Source of the DNA: Dromaius novaehollandiae
Taxonomy: Eukaryota > Chordata > Aves > Casuariiformes > Dromaiidae
Assembly: GCF_036370855.1 (NCBI RefSeq)
Contig: NC_088111.1
Coordinates: forward strand, 21,239,501 to 21,303,500
Reading direction: 5' to 3'
DNA: 64,000 nt
Within the stretch, counting starts at the first letter, position 1. The number at the start of each line of letters is the position of its first letter. A model generated the notes under the pieces. The model was not told the origin of the DNA. It did no database searches and worked only from the letters and a program-made list of their open reading frames with translations. The translations under genes and the position numbers were made by a program. Shown here in pieces: positions 39,196 through 51,700 of the stretch.

Positions 39196-40913
39196 CTGCA
39201 CAGAAGAAAGGGATACAATCAATAGAGAAAGCCAAAGCAAGATCCTTGGACATATGTCCAGGACCAGCATTTCCTGATTCATCCAGGGTTCCTCTACTGT
39301 CTGCTACCCTGTGTGAGGTCTTCTCAAGAAAGACTTTCGTGTGAGCATCCACAGCTCCAGCTGGACCTGCTCGTGGCTTTGTTCTACCAGGAGGTAGATG
39401 GCTGCATAAAGAGAAGACCCCAACCCAGGCCGTTTTGTGACTCCCCCCAACAAAGGAAAATACCGGTCTGGCTTTGGAGGATGGTGCTGGTGAGTGATCC
39501 CTCCTCAGCTGGCCAAACCTAGTTCCTCTTTCTCCTGGCAGGGCTGGGGGACAGATAGACAACTGTTTTGATGTAAATGACCATCCTATAGGCTTGAAGG
39601 CCCAGTCAGAGAGGCCAGCTAGCCTGAGAGCAGGGAAGGGGGAGGTGAATAGAAGAACATGGAGAGCTTCTCCAGAGAAAGCTTCTCCAGGTGCTGAAGG
39701 CTATGTTTTTTACCATGACATCTTTCTTAGAGCTACAGCTGGACTTGCATGATCGGGTCGGGGGGGGACGGACTGAAATTTTGTTAGAGAGAGCTGTATG
39801 CATTTCTAGCCCCAGGTAAAAGGAGATATTTGGAAATCTGACCCTCCCTCTGGGCTTTGAAACCAGAAGGCAAATCAAAGGAATGCAAATGAATATTTTT
39901 AAAAATAGGTAATGATTCTTCTAGGAACGGTGGGATTTTTGGGGCACAAGAGGAGATTCCCCAATGCCTGGGGAGAGCAGGACCACACCACACAAACACT
40001 GCATCACTTTTTGCTCTGTATAAAGAGGGAGAAACTGAGGCACAGCAAGTGGTGATACAGGCCCAGGCCAAGTGCTTGGACACCTGAAGGCTATTCACAC
40101 TGTGAGGTGAGGGTGAGGCAGGTATCAGGACATGGCTACAGCAAGGAAGGGACAACACTGGACACTGGACTCCTCCTAGCACACTAGGACCTCTGTTTGC
40201 CAGAGGCCTTTGGTTGCAAGGGATCTGTGAGTCATTAAAGTCAGCGCAGTGTTGCCTGAATGTGGGATGAATAAGCTGTGAGGGGCTCAGGTTCTGGCCC
40301 AGACCCAGGTACATGATGCAGGTCAAACTCCCATTTCCTGAAGGGCAGTGGCAAGAGTTTGGGTCTGCCCAGGGGCAAGGAGCCCATGGGAACTGATGTA
40401 CCTCGGAGTCCATCTCCACTTGGGAAGAGCTGCCTGACTCCAGTTTTTTCAATATACATTATTGGCCAGGCCAACAAGGAAGTTTCCAGCTACCTCAGGG
40501 AAAACCAAGGCCCAAGAGAACTCTTGCTCTTTGTTCCCAGCCAGCAGAAAGCCCTATTCTGGTTGGTGCTAAGTGTTTGGGGGTATGGACCACCAGCCTG
40601 GACTGCGCTTGTCTCTTTGAGCCTCATCTGCCGAGGCTCTGCCAGGGAGTGAGCCCTGCCCATGCTGTCATGACAGTGGTGCCACGTTCTGCCCATGTTC
40701 TGCAGGAGGCAGAGCTTAGCTCTCTTCTTGGTGCTCCTAAAGGGACCCTAGAAGCATCTAGAAACCAGTAAGTGTAACCTGCCATTTCTACATTATGTGG
40801 GGAGCTGGGGAATGGTTTAGAGGCAAGGGATGAATCAAGGGTATGACAGGGTAAGAAAATGATGTTTAGGGAAAGCCAGATGTGAAAAGAGGCAGATAGA
40901 TCAGAGACCTTAC
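39196..40913 (-). other. PRR35 intron
   Basis: This 1.7-kb intron is bounded by GTAAGG and a pyrimidine-rich CAG and joins phase-2 exon ends in frame. It contains a minus-strand MIR-like fragment near 39990-40080. A 222-codon minus ORF (39784-40452) crosses that repeat and shows no conserved motif. Confidence 0.8.
39990..40080 (-). mobile_element. MIR-like SINE fragment in the PRR35 intron
   Basis: The minus strand reads GCTGTGCCTCAGTTTCTCCC followed by TCTTTATACAGAG, a diverged MIR core. Confidence 0.45.
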
Positions 40914-42535
40914 CTGGTCTGGTAGCTGAGTTTTCCAGGGATCAGTGTTTCCGATCCCAGCAAATCCAGTCCATTGGCAGGCAACTTTCTCTTCAGGGAG
41001 TTGCCTGGAGGGCTGGTGGTCTCCAGACAGGTCACCATTGGTAACTCAGCCTTCTGGATGCTGCTGGGGGGAAAAGTGCCATCTTTGATCCCCATCAGAT
41101 TTTGGTAGATGTCAGTAGCTGGCATTTTGCGTAGGTTGTTGAGACCTAAAGCTGGGATGCTTTCCTTCTCTTGGGACAGCCATTTCTCCTCTCCTCCCTG
41201 CCCCAGCATGGCATTGTGGCTGAGTTCAGAGGCTGGCTCCTCTCGCACACCTTTTGACCAAGGAAAGCTTGTTTTCAGAACAGGTACCTTCAGCAGCCCT
41301 GGTTTTGTTGGTTCACTGGAGGTTTTGGCTTGGGTAGGCGTGGGCATGACAGAGCCTACTGGCTGCTGGGCCTCTGGCTTGCTGGTGGACATCTTGTTTT
41401 CGGTGGTGCCAAAGGTATGCTCGAAGAGCAAGGGGTAGTAGAAGCGGGGGAGGAAAGCTGAGCGCTCAGGGCTCTGGAGGGGCTGGAAGTGGGAGGCATG
41501 TGGGTGCATCAGCTGGGCTGTGGAGGCCAGAAAGGGCAGCTGAGCCAAGTGGGGGTGAGCTGTAGCACTGTTGGCCATGGTGGGGCTTAGGTAGGAGAAG
41601 AAATTGGGGTTCAATGGATAGTTAATACCCAGCAGTGAGAGGTTGAGGCCCTGAGGTTCATGGTAGTCACTGTAGGCTGGAGGGGGGTAGCAAGGGATGA
41701 TGTTGCCTTCAGTACAAGGTGGAGAGACCTCGGGGGTGTTCCTTCTTTGCCCATTTGTCACCAGCTTCCACTGCTCCATGAGGATCCCACTGCTGGCCAG
41801 GCATTTCTTTGGCACTTTGCAATGCTTTGGCTTGGCTTCTAGGTCTGGTGAAGTCATTTCCCTGCTCTTCATGACATGGTTCTTGAGGGAGAAGACATCC
41901 GTGATGATGAAGTCAGGCTCCACCTCTTTGCAAGGCTTGTCTCTCTTGTTCTTGAAACCGAAGACCAAAGTGTTCACTTCTGGTTCAGCTGGGTCACCAT
42001 GGCAAACTGCCTCTTCAGTTTTCTCCTCCTTCTCCCCTGCATCCATCTCCCTCAACAGGCCAGCAACATCCTCCTCCTCCTCTTGGAACTGGCTGCTTTC
42101 TTCACCAGCCCCTTCAGCAGGCAGGATCTCAACCCCTGGTGTTGGCTTGTCCTCAGGGCTGTCTCTGCTGGAGGCTTGCTTGGTGCTCACTGATGCTCCT
42201 GACACAGCTGATGAGTCGCAGGTCTCCTGCTCATCCCGCCTTCCACGGAGGCATGAGGCCTCTGTTGTGTGCAGGAGGCGCAGCTCAGGGTGAAGCAGAT
42301 TCCCCTTCTTGTAGGGCCAGTCTGACTCAATGAGGAGAGAGAGTGAATTCTTGCACAGGCTGTATTTCATGTGGTTGTAGAGGTGGGACTTCTCCATGCA
42401 GGTGAAGGGACACTGGAAACATTTGTAGTTGTATGGCTTTCCCCATGGCCTTGGGATGTAGTGGGGCTTTTTTGGCTTCCTCTCCTTGTGCTTGTATGCT
42501 GAGGTCAGCTTGCAGCCCACATCATCCTTGGACAT
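40914..42535 (-). CDS. PRR35: PRR35 first coding exon (ZNF750-like C2HC zinc finger)
   Basis: PRR35 is a poorly studied protein related to the epidermal regulator ZNF750; a nuclear, DNA- or chromatin-linked role is inferred. The exon encodes residues 1-540. After a basic stretch (KHKERKPKKPHYIPRPWGK) comes one zinc finger with C39, C42, H55 and C61, the C2HC spacing of ZNF750. An acidic region (about 145-175) contains QEEEED and is longer than in human. The CYPPPAY, LNLSLLGINYPLNP and PRFYYPLLFEHTFG blocks (282-376) are PRR35 signatures, and LKRKLP near the end could be a nuclear signal. I chose the ATG at 42535 because it has a CCACC Kozak context and aligns with the human start MSRD. The exon begins at 42639 after a good acceptor (CCTTGTTCTAG) and ends on GTAAGG. 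Both exons total 850 residues against about 571 in human. Confidence 0.93.
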
Positions 42536-42639
42536 GGTGGTGGGTGGCTGGAGATTGCTCTCAGTGGGATTGAAGGGGAATGTTGTGTGCTCGGCTCCAG
42601 AGGTGAATGTTGCAACCTCACCAGGAATCACTGTGCACC
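42536..42639 (-). other. PRR35: PRR35 5' untranslated part of the first coding exon
   Basis: These 104 nt lie between the acceptor AG at 42640-42641 and the chosen ATG. No in-frame stop occurs here, so an N-terminally longer form using an upstream exon cannot be excluded. No human equivalent of such an extension is known to me. Confidence 0.55.
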
Positions 42640-45600
42640 CTAGAACAAGGACAACACCACAAGATGGTGAGTTGTGGCTGATCTTTTCCCAAGGGAGGTG
42701 GCTCTCTTCCATGGGTACCTCATGTGTCCAGGGAGTAGCATTGCTTGGGACCTCAGTATGGAGCTCCCCTGCATGCTGTTGTGGGGGACTAAAACTGAAT
42801 CCAGGGATGACATTTTTGCCCAAACCCTTCCCTACTCACCAGAGGTTAATATGTACTCTGAGCTGTAGCTGTACCTATAAACACTGTCTCCATAATTAAT
42901 CGTATTCTGGCAAAACAACCCCAGTGAAAAAGGAAAACAAGCGCTATTTAAGGCGTTGAGGCTAAACTACCTCAAGCTGACATTGAAACACCCAGCCAAA
43001 CTTCCCACATATCACGAAATCAACCTGGGGCAGTTCCAGCAATGCCAGGGGAGGCTGTCTGGCCTAACAATTTCAGTGCCGATGACAGAGAACAGGAAGA
43101 GAAATCCACCTGCAACCCAGTGTGTTGTGCTGGGCATGGGCCTTTGCCATATCCCCAGGTTCAGCAGCATCACTACCTAGCTTGCCAGTCCAGGCTGAAG
43201 GAAGGGGCTCTATGGGCCCATCTACATCCCTCTGAGGGTCTGAAAAGGCAGTCTACCCCACCAGGAAATAGAAAACCAAACTGGATGGTACAAGTTGCCA
43301 ACTCAATTGCCAAGCAGTCTACACTAGAAAGTGCTCCCTGCCCTGCAGTGGGGAGCTTGCTCATCCTATTGGCCTTCAAAACGCCAGGGCTGCTGTCCCC
43401 TGTTGGGGCTGGAGCTGTCTGGACTGAGACATGTTCCCAAGCTCATTTGCAAAAACTGTTGCAGAACTGACTTAAATGCAGAGACCTCAGACAGAGGCAT
43501 GTTTTTGGTGTTTTATTGCCCATGTGAATGGCTGGAGATGTCACATCTCTCTGCTGACAGTGGTGATGGAGGGGGCTAAACCTAGTGAGCCTGTGGCTTA
43601 GCATCATTACTGGCTGCAAGAGTCAGAGAGCAGAGTCATGGGGAGGATTCAGGCTGCATGCTGGCAGCCCCAGTGCTCCTACTGGGTCCATACACGAATG
43701 TGCAGTTGTGGCTCAGAGGGGAAGGTCTGATGGACAGACTTGCCGGGGGAGGCTGCAGTCAGACTGACCTTAACTTGACATTGCAGCTGTCCATTGCAGT
43801 CCTCCCTGCCCCTGGCTTCTTCAGTAGGTCCCATGCTGTGTTTCCCCTTCTTTGTGCCAGGACAGAGAACTGGGATAATCTGGCCTGGAAAGCCAATCAA
43901 GACTAAAACAAACCTCCCTGATCATAGGTTTCTTCAGCTAGATTGAAATGGCTGGGAAGTGTCAGCCTCTTACAGCCTGCTTGCATGCCCCCCTGCCAAC
44001 GCACGGCTGACCCTTTTATGCTTCCTCACTTCCATCTCTCCCAGCTCCCGGGCCCTGCACACCAGGGGCTGCTGGATTGTGTTACGCTGCTTGCAGAGCC
44101 AGCTGACTAGTCCTGCAGCCTGTCTCCCCACCCGGCCTGGCGAGGCACTGCTGTCTGCCCTGGGAACATGGGCAGGGGAGGGGGCGGGCACATGGGCCTG
44201 CTGTATCTCAGTGGAGTTGGATTTGCAGAGATACCAGAGACACCATATTTAGGAAATCAAGCTCCTCAACAGATGGCCAAGAAGCAAACTCCCGAAATCA
44301 TAGGGCATCATGGTACCAAAACACACATCTCCAAATGGTCTGTTGCCACCTCTCAAGATATCAGCTTCCCCCTGGGGGATGTGTGGACTTACAGGGCTCT
44401 TCCCCTGATTAGAACAAAAACTTGCATTTCTTCTGGGGAAGGCAGTGAAGTGAAGGACTCATTCTGGCATGGACTGGGTTCATATCTCAGGGCCAAATCC
44501 TTCCCACAGCCCCCACTGCAGGCTCATCTGGCAGATCCCAGGGCAGAGCTCTCCCGACAGGAGCCACGGCCTTTAGGAGCCAGCAGGCCATGAAGTCTGC
44601 CTGGCAGTAAATCAGGCACGATGCTGTCAAGACAGCTCTGCTGAGGGAAAGGGACAGCCCGGGAATGGAGGAACAAGAGAAAGCAGCATCTCCTGGTCGC
44701 TCCTGCTTTTGCCACAAACATGGGCAGCCAGAGCCATTAGGAGAAACAATCTGCTCTACTTTTCTTTGCTGGCAATCCAGGTCCTCTCTTCAGGGAGAAG
44801 GAGACAAGTTTTGCAGGACTGGAAGAGAAAAAGCTCAGTCTTTCTGCATGGTATGGGACACTGTGACTTTGGCTGATGCTGAATCCAGCCCAACTGAGGC
44901 TCCAGGTTGAGGCTGCTCCTGGGTCTCTCTCCCTTGCTTGTCCCAAGAAAGGGGATGCAAGGGATTAGTAATCCACAGCAATTGTTTCCCACTGGCACAA
45001 AGCCACCAGTTACGCTGTCAAACAGAGAGACCAAGTTACACTGTCAAACCAGATCAGGGGAGGGATGGGAATGGGGCATTGGGAAGGACCTTGTATGAGC
45101 CCAGGAGGGCAAAGAAGGACCACATGCAGGGCAGGTCCTGCAGGCAGCAAGGACCAGAGCTGACTGCAGCCACATTTAGGCAGTTGGTGTGGGAACCAAT
45201 GGCAGTTTTAATGGACAGTATTCCCTCACCAGACCAGACTGCATCCAGCCTGTAGCCTAGTGTGACGTTTCAGCAAAAGAAGGCTGTTTCAAGGTTGTGG
45301 AGTCCCAGGGCCAGATGGTGAGTCACTCCATCACATTAACAGGCATCCTCTGCACATGGCCCCTTTTACAGTGGCTGTCTAAGCACTTTCCAGTTGGACA
45401 GTGGGGGATAAGCAGTGTAGTTCCTGGGAGGACAAAAGGCACAGCGGGGCAGTGCTGGGAGCAGGGCAGGAATAGGTAAGGAAGGGGTTCACATGGCACC
45501 AGCACTCACACGAGGAGGCAGGTGGATGTGCAGACTCTGTGATCCTTTCCATCTCCCTGAGTTGAGTTGCCTTGCTGCTACAGACAGTTCCTCTCAGCCC

Positions 45601-47764
45601 TGGAACATCTCTCAAAGTCTATGGAGAATATCTGCTCAAAACACTGACCCACACTGCCTTTCCTGAGACCAAGCATCTTACTCTAGGTAAGCACTTTTTT
45701 TCCTGCTGTAACCCAAAGTCATGGGCACTCTGTGCCAGTGGTGGTCCTGCGGACAGTCCCAGCAGCCCCAAACTGCTATGGTTATGTAGGGGGGTCCTGC
45801 TTTCCTTGGGGTGAAGGATGCTTTCACACAGCACAACACAGGCTCCCTGCCTTCTCCTCCAGGCTCTGCTACTGGCTTTCCTCATAACCATGAACAAGTT
45901 GCATCACTTTCCTCCTGCTCCTCATAGCATGTTGAGACCACTGGCATAACAAGGGGAGGGCATTACCTGATTTTACCCTTTCCACTTTCTTCCTGATGTT
46001 TTTGTCAAATGGGAGAGAGCATCTCCTGTCTGTGATGGAGACAGTGAATAAAACATACCCCATCTTTCCTGGTGTCTCATGTGAGCTGGGCTTCTGGCCC
46101 TGTAGCACCCATCACCCATCTCTGCTGCCTCGCTGGGCTTCAGGTTGGACTAGGGTAGCAGGCTGGAGCAGGGGCTCTTTGGCTGACTGGAAGCAGGCAT
46201 AGGGACTCCCTGTAGCCTGAAGCCAGAGGTATGTCACTCTTTATGCTTTGCTAGAGCCTGAACAGAAGACTGAGCTGGAAACAGGGTTTTGGAGGCCCAG
46301 CGCTCTGGATGCCCACAGACCAGTCAAGTTGGAAGCTGTTTCTGCCATTAAGATCTGGTCTTGCAGAAAATGGTCAAAAAAGTGCCCTTGTAACTGACCT
46401 GTTTCCCTCTGCTTCAACACCTATCTGTAGAAGGGTTGAGATTTTAAGGGGAGCTCCAAGGGTGCAGATGCCAACTGCAGCAGCAAAAGCTGATCTTTTC
46501 TCATCTGAGCTTGAAGCACCAGAGACAGAGCTCAGGGCCTCATCCTGCCTGCAAGTTCATCACAGCAAGCAATGGTTTGGCAGTGGAGAGACTCCAGAGT
46601 GACACGCTTGTCTTTGAAACTTCAGACACCATGTGCATGCGTCACACCTGTGAGCCATGAGATATCTCTGTCTACACACTGGGATATTCAGGGGAGCAGA
46701 AGGGATTTAGGCAGTGGGTCTGCAGGATGGGACACCTCTGAAAAGTCAAAGCACTGGGCCATGTTCTGCTCTCCCTCTCCAGCACCACTCCCTAATTTAA
46801 ACCGCTGAGGCTGGGGCCCCCAAAGCAGACTTGTGGGTGGTCTCCTGGATTCAGCTCTACCTGGCTGCCTTGCCCATCTCCACATAGGTCTGTCCTGTTT
46901 GAGGGTAAGAAGTGAAGGATCAGATGAGTGGGGAGCTGGGCTCCTCAGCCCTGCTGGGATGCATGCAGTGTATTTGCAGGTCAGTTGAACAAACATTTAC
47001 TGTTTATATGCCAGAGGCAGATTAAATCTTTGCTGGAAGACTGGAACTGGTTGTTCCATTTCTGCACACCTGATTCTCCTCCTTCAATGCTGCTGTGAAA
47101 GCCCTTGCCCTCCTCTGCTCATCGGTGCGGGGGACAGCACGGAACCATCTCCTAAGGGGACAAGGGGTTTGCTCAGCAGAGGCTGAGCTGAACGTCCTTG
47201 TTCTGCTTGGTTGCCACTTCCACCTCCGTAATGTAGCAGAGAGAAATGGCAAGGGAGGAGCAGAGGAAAGAGGCAGTGAAAAATAAGGGCAAAGAGTGAG
47301 AAAGTGCCCACAGTATGAGCCAAGGGAGGGGGCAGGAAGGCTCAGGGGGAGTGGAGGAGTCCTCAGAACTGGATCAGGCCCCACAGAGCTGGGAGACAGG
47401 CGTTGCGGCTCCTGGTTTCCGAGCAGTTCCCGCACCAGCAGATCTTCTTGGTCTGCTGAATCTCTCTCTGCCATAACACATTATTTCCACTGGGCTGTCA
47501 GATGAGGCGTTACGGGGCCGTGCCTGGGGGGCAGGCACACAGCAGGGACTTTGCACCTGTGCCTGGGAATTACAGCATCCCTGCACTCTCCACTAGGACT
47601 GCAGGGAAGAGAGAAGGGGGGCACAGTCAGATGGAGGGAGTGGAACAGGAAGAGGAGAAGAAAGAAAGGGAGAGACAAAGAGAATGAAGAAGGGAGAGAT
47701 GCACAAGAAAGAAAGATCTACAGTCCATAGTGCTCAAGTGCTTTAAAAATCCCAGGGCCCCAAC

Positions 47765-48090
47765 ATGAGTTCCATATGATTACATCAAAGTCCATCTAGC
47801 TCGTGCCTCTAATAGTAGACAAAAGCAGATGCCTATGATGTAGGGCAAGCAGAGATGGTATTGTGTCACAATTTTCCTAAACCTGCAGCTATTCACCATT
47901 TACCAGTTTTCCAGATGTGGTGTCTCTGTATGCAGTATATCTCAGTGGACCGCCCCTCCACGAATTTGTGTAGTCTTCTCCTGAAGCTGCGGAAATGTTC
48001 AGCACTCAAAATGTTCTGCAGCAGGGAGTTCCCTGACACATCATGCAGAGAGCTTCTTCCTTCAGCTTCCTGGGCTTGTTTCTGTCCCCT
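47765..48090 (-). mobile_element. Older CR1-type LINE 3' fragment
   Basis: On the minus strand the order is: a block resembling AGGAACTCCCTGCTGCAGAA, then ACAAATTCGTGGAGG, CAGAGACACCACATCTGG, CATCTGCTTTTGTCTACT and GATGGACTTTGATGT. This is the layout of the 3' tail of divergent amniote CR1 families (recalled consensus). It is more diverged than the CR1 at 55 kb. Confidence 0.65.
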
Positions 48091-48639
48091 AGCTCTTCAG
48101 CTGGAGCAGTGACCACTTGATCCCAGTCCACCCCCCAGCCACGTGGGGGTTCGTGGCTATCAGACCCCATGCTTAGTCATCTCCTTTCCAGGCTGAAGGC
48201 TAATGTGGGGGCAAGACCTTCCAGACCTCTTCCACCTTCTTTCAATCTCTTCCCACTCTGCAACAGCCTTTTGGAGATGGGGGCTGAGGCTGGGGTAAGG
48301 GGGGAGGGGGATGCTTTCTGGTGGCTCTGCCCAGCCCCTGGCGGTGCTCCTGCACATCTCTGATCACTGGGGAAGGAGGTCTTCCTGCTTCTAAGTGACC
48401 TGCACAGGGATTCCCTCCACTTTATCTGCCTGTACAAAATCCCCCTTCCCTGGAGACCCTGGGCAGCTCACTAATTGCCATACTCATCTCTTGAGACGTT
48501 TTTTGGGCAGTAATGAAGTCTTACACTTTCCTAGCAATGCGAACTCTTCTGGTACATATGTCTTCATGGACCCATAGGCTTTAAAAAGAGACAGCAGACG
48601 TCAGTGAATGGGATGCTGGAGATCCATCCATGTTCCTGT

Positions 48640-48770
48640 CCCAACAACAGCCTCTTACACGCACTGCCCTGTATCTCAGTTTCCCCATCTGTAAAACAGG
48701 ATGATTCTTGCATGGGTACTGGAAAGACTGGTTAGTTAATCTTGGCCATTGGTTATTGCATTTATACAGG
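48640..48770 (+). mobile_element. MIR-like SINE fragment
   Basis: TATCTCAGTTTCCCCATCTG followed by TAAAACAGGATGATTC is a near match to the MIR core. Confidence 0.6.
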
Positions 48771-51700
48771 AAAAAAAAACCCCAAAACATGTGAACCAAA
48801 ATCTAACTGAGCCAAAAGGCCTGCTGTTCACAATTTTGGTTATTCCAGAATGAAGACCGCTTTACTGCTCGGATGCAAGGTCTCTTGCTGGGTTGTCCCT
48901 CTGCACTCCCAGGCAGCGCCTCAGGGTGGGTGTGCATGGTGCAGGGGGACATGGCCCACCAGTGAGGTGACCGTGAGAGCAGGAGGCAGGAGCTGCAGAG
49001 GGACACTGCTCGTCGGCAGGAGACCTGCCAAGCAGAGGGGACAGGGGCTCCTAAAAAAAAAACAAATGTGGTTTTTTTTTTGTTTTAATTGGCATCCAAA
49101 AATTCTATGAACAATGTTGACTTCTGCTGTGAAAAATAGTAATAAAGGTGAAAAGAGAAACTCAGGCAAGTGGAAACCACAGGATTTCCTGTGCAAGCCC
49201 CTTTTGGCTGCGGTGTCATTGTTCCCTTGCCTATGCTCTGCCCTGGCCTTGAGGGCTGATAAAGGCTAGTATGGTGCTCTGCAGCCCATGCCTGTTGCCA
49301 TGAAACCACAGTGCCCCTCTCACAGGAGCCCCTGGAGCCTGACAGAAGCTGGGACCAGACCCAAGTGTAAGCTCTGAAGAGATGCCCATCCCTGGGAAAT
49401 AGGACACACCAGGTGTGTGATGCTGAATGACAACTCTCCCTGGCTAACATGGGCTGAACCTGGCCCACCAGGTCCTGTCCAGGGCTTATCACTAGCTATG
49501 ACTTGAGGAGGGGACTGATCCCAGCACTGTGATACTTCACCAGAACTATGAGATGGCATTTTTCCTGCATCAGTTCTGCTGTCTCTTTGGTGATTAAATA
49601 CTTGCCCTGGATCTCTACCACACATACTCTACCAGCAGCAGGCCACAGGTTAACACGGGTCAGATGTCTGCCCAAGACAGCTTTCGCTACTATGCCAGCC
49701 AAAGCACACAGCCAAAGGAGAGGAGGAGGAGTGATATGCTGGGGAAGCTACCTGTTACCTGCTTCCAGGGAGGCTTTTTACGCTGGGATGTCTCTCCTCC
49801 TGGAAAGCAGTTTTGAAGAATGCTATATCACTACAAACTAGCACTGCAGCCTTCCCTCCCTCTCCACCTGCCCCCCATTCATACGTGTACCTGTGCACAT
49901 ATGCTTTTGCTTCCAGCAGGAGACTGGCTCAGCTGGGCTTTTCGTTTGGCCTGCTTTGCTGCAGGCAATCCTGTTGCAAATCTGTCGTGGTGTTTACAAA
50001 GGCACAATAAAGCCTTTAGATTGCAGGGCCTTGCAGCCAGCCATGAAATGTTTTATGTCCCACTCTGCCAGGCCAGCCTCCTCAGGTGCTGGTGGCCCGG
50101 GCAGTGCTGGTGGGGCTGGCTCTGAATTGCTTAGAGGAAGGAGAGACAAAAAGACTCTGCTGAAGTGGAGGAGACTGGTTCAAACAAAGTTCTTCTACAG
50201 AGGAAGTGTCCATTGAAGAAGCCTTACCACTGCAAACCTGCCCTGATGTCTGCTTTTGCACACCCTCAAGAGCTCCTCTGGCTAGGGCAAAGATCTCCAT
50301 CTCTCAGCCTGATGTCCCCCCTTCTTTGCTATCATTCTCAAAGTCCTTAAAGGCTGTGTGTAGGCTGCTAGGGAGCTGTAGCTATCCCATGGAAATTGGC
50401 TGCCCTCAACCATTCCCAGTTGATCATGGAATGTGACATGGAAGAAGGGGCTGGGAAAGGGACTTCAGCTCTTTTCTAGTCAATGGTGCAGGACTCAACT
50501 TCCTATCCTGTAGCTGTAGGCTACCATGGTCTCCCATGAGCTGGTCATACCCTGTACAGGTGGGAATTAATCTGTGGTGCCCCTGCACATCCAGCACTAA
50601 CTGGAGCAACAATTCTTCCCTTCATCTGTCTCCACTCAACTGGTCCCTTCTTGGCTTTCCAAATTGCTCATGCTGTCTTGGGGCTCAGTGTCATGCCAAG
50701 CCTCCTTCATGACTTGTGCGGCCCCTGTGTTGCTACGGTAGACAGCATTTGCTGTATCAGGAAGCTCACTGCTTAAACGACCATGTCAGCCAGGATGGTA
50801 CAGTGGCAAGAAGGGAGAGAATGATGGTTCTGTGGGATGTCACACTTACCCTGATCTAACCCCACAGTCATCCCATTTCTTACCATTACCTGGCATCTCC
50901 CATTTTGGTGCTTTCTACAAATTTTATCTCTTTTTTGCCACTGCTGATGCTGGAGCAGCCAGACAGGCATTGCAGGGAGGGGAGTGAATGGCAGCGGGGG
51001 AGCCAGTGATCAATACAAACCACTTTCCCTATGCTATGTGCTTTTGCCACAGGGGCTACTTGGCTATTAGTGGATATTGGCCCCTCTTTGTTTTCATAGC
51101 CTCTAGTTGTGTGATTTGAACTTTTAAGCATTTATCGGAGGCTGGGATGAAGGCAATTGGCCATTGTGAAGCAGCAGGCATCCATGAAGAGGAGGGAAGC
51201 CTGACGGGGATACCGGGAGTTCTACATCTCCCTGGAACTGGCCCTGTATGGGCACTGAATGTTAAACTGCACTTGTGTTCCATAAAATGGCTTTGTGAGA
51301 TGATCCTGCTACTTCTCTTTTTGGGGCTCCCTACAGCAGCAGCTTCAAAATTATTCTCATCTTCAGATGTGCTTTACTTTGTGTTGGTCTCGATTGTTAT
51401 ACCAAAAGCTCTTATCTTCCTGGGCTACAGCATGTCTTCAGAAAGGCCTGGGATTTCCCATGTACCCCAGACTGCCAGTCCTTCCATGTTTGCCCATCTG
51501 CCATGATCTTTTTGTGTGAGGGGCTGTGACATATGTCACATAGCTCATCATTGCTCCACTGCTTAGAGGATCCTTCATCACCAGTTGCATGCTGAGCTCA
51601 AGAACGGCTGACCTAGTCTGTTGATGCAGTCAGACACGTGCAGGGTCACTAAACCAAGAGATTCTCTTCCAAGACAAGCCAAAGTCAGAAACATGTCTCA

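Noticed and set aside
38960..39562. 200-codon minus-strand ORF
   Set aside because: It overlaps the PRR35 last exon in a different frame and crosses its acceptor. The real frame is fixed by conserved PRR35 motifs.
39784..40452. 222-codon minus-strand ORF in the PRR35 intron
   Set aside because: It crosses a MIR-like repeat, has no conserved motif and is not flanked by splice sites that would keep the PRR35 frame.
41697..42293. 198-codon plus-strand ORF
   Set aside because: It is antisense to the PRR35 zinc-finger exon and simply reflects the open minus frame.
45003..45050. Near-tandem 25-bp duplication (GTTACGCTGTCAAAC / GTTACACTGTCAAAC)
   Set aside because: There are only two copies with no wider pattern, most simply a local slippage duplication.
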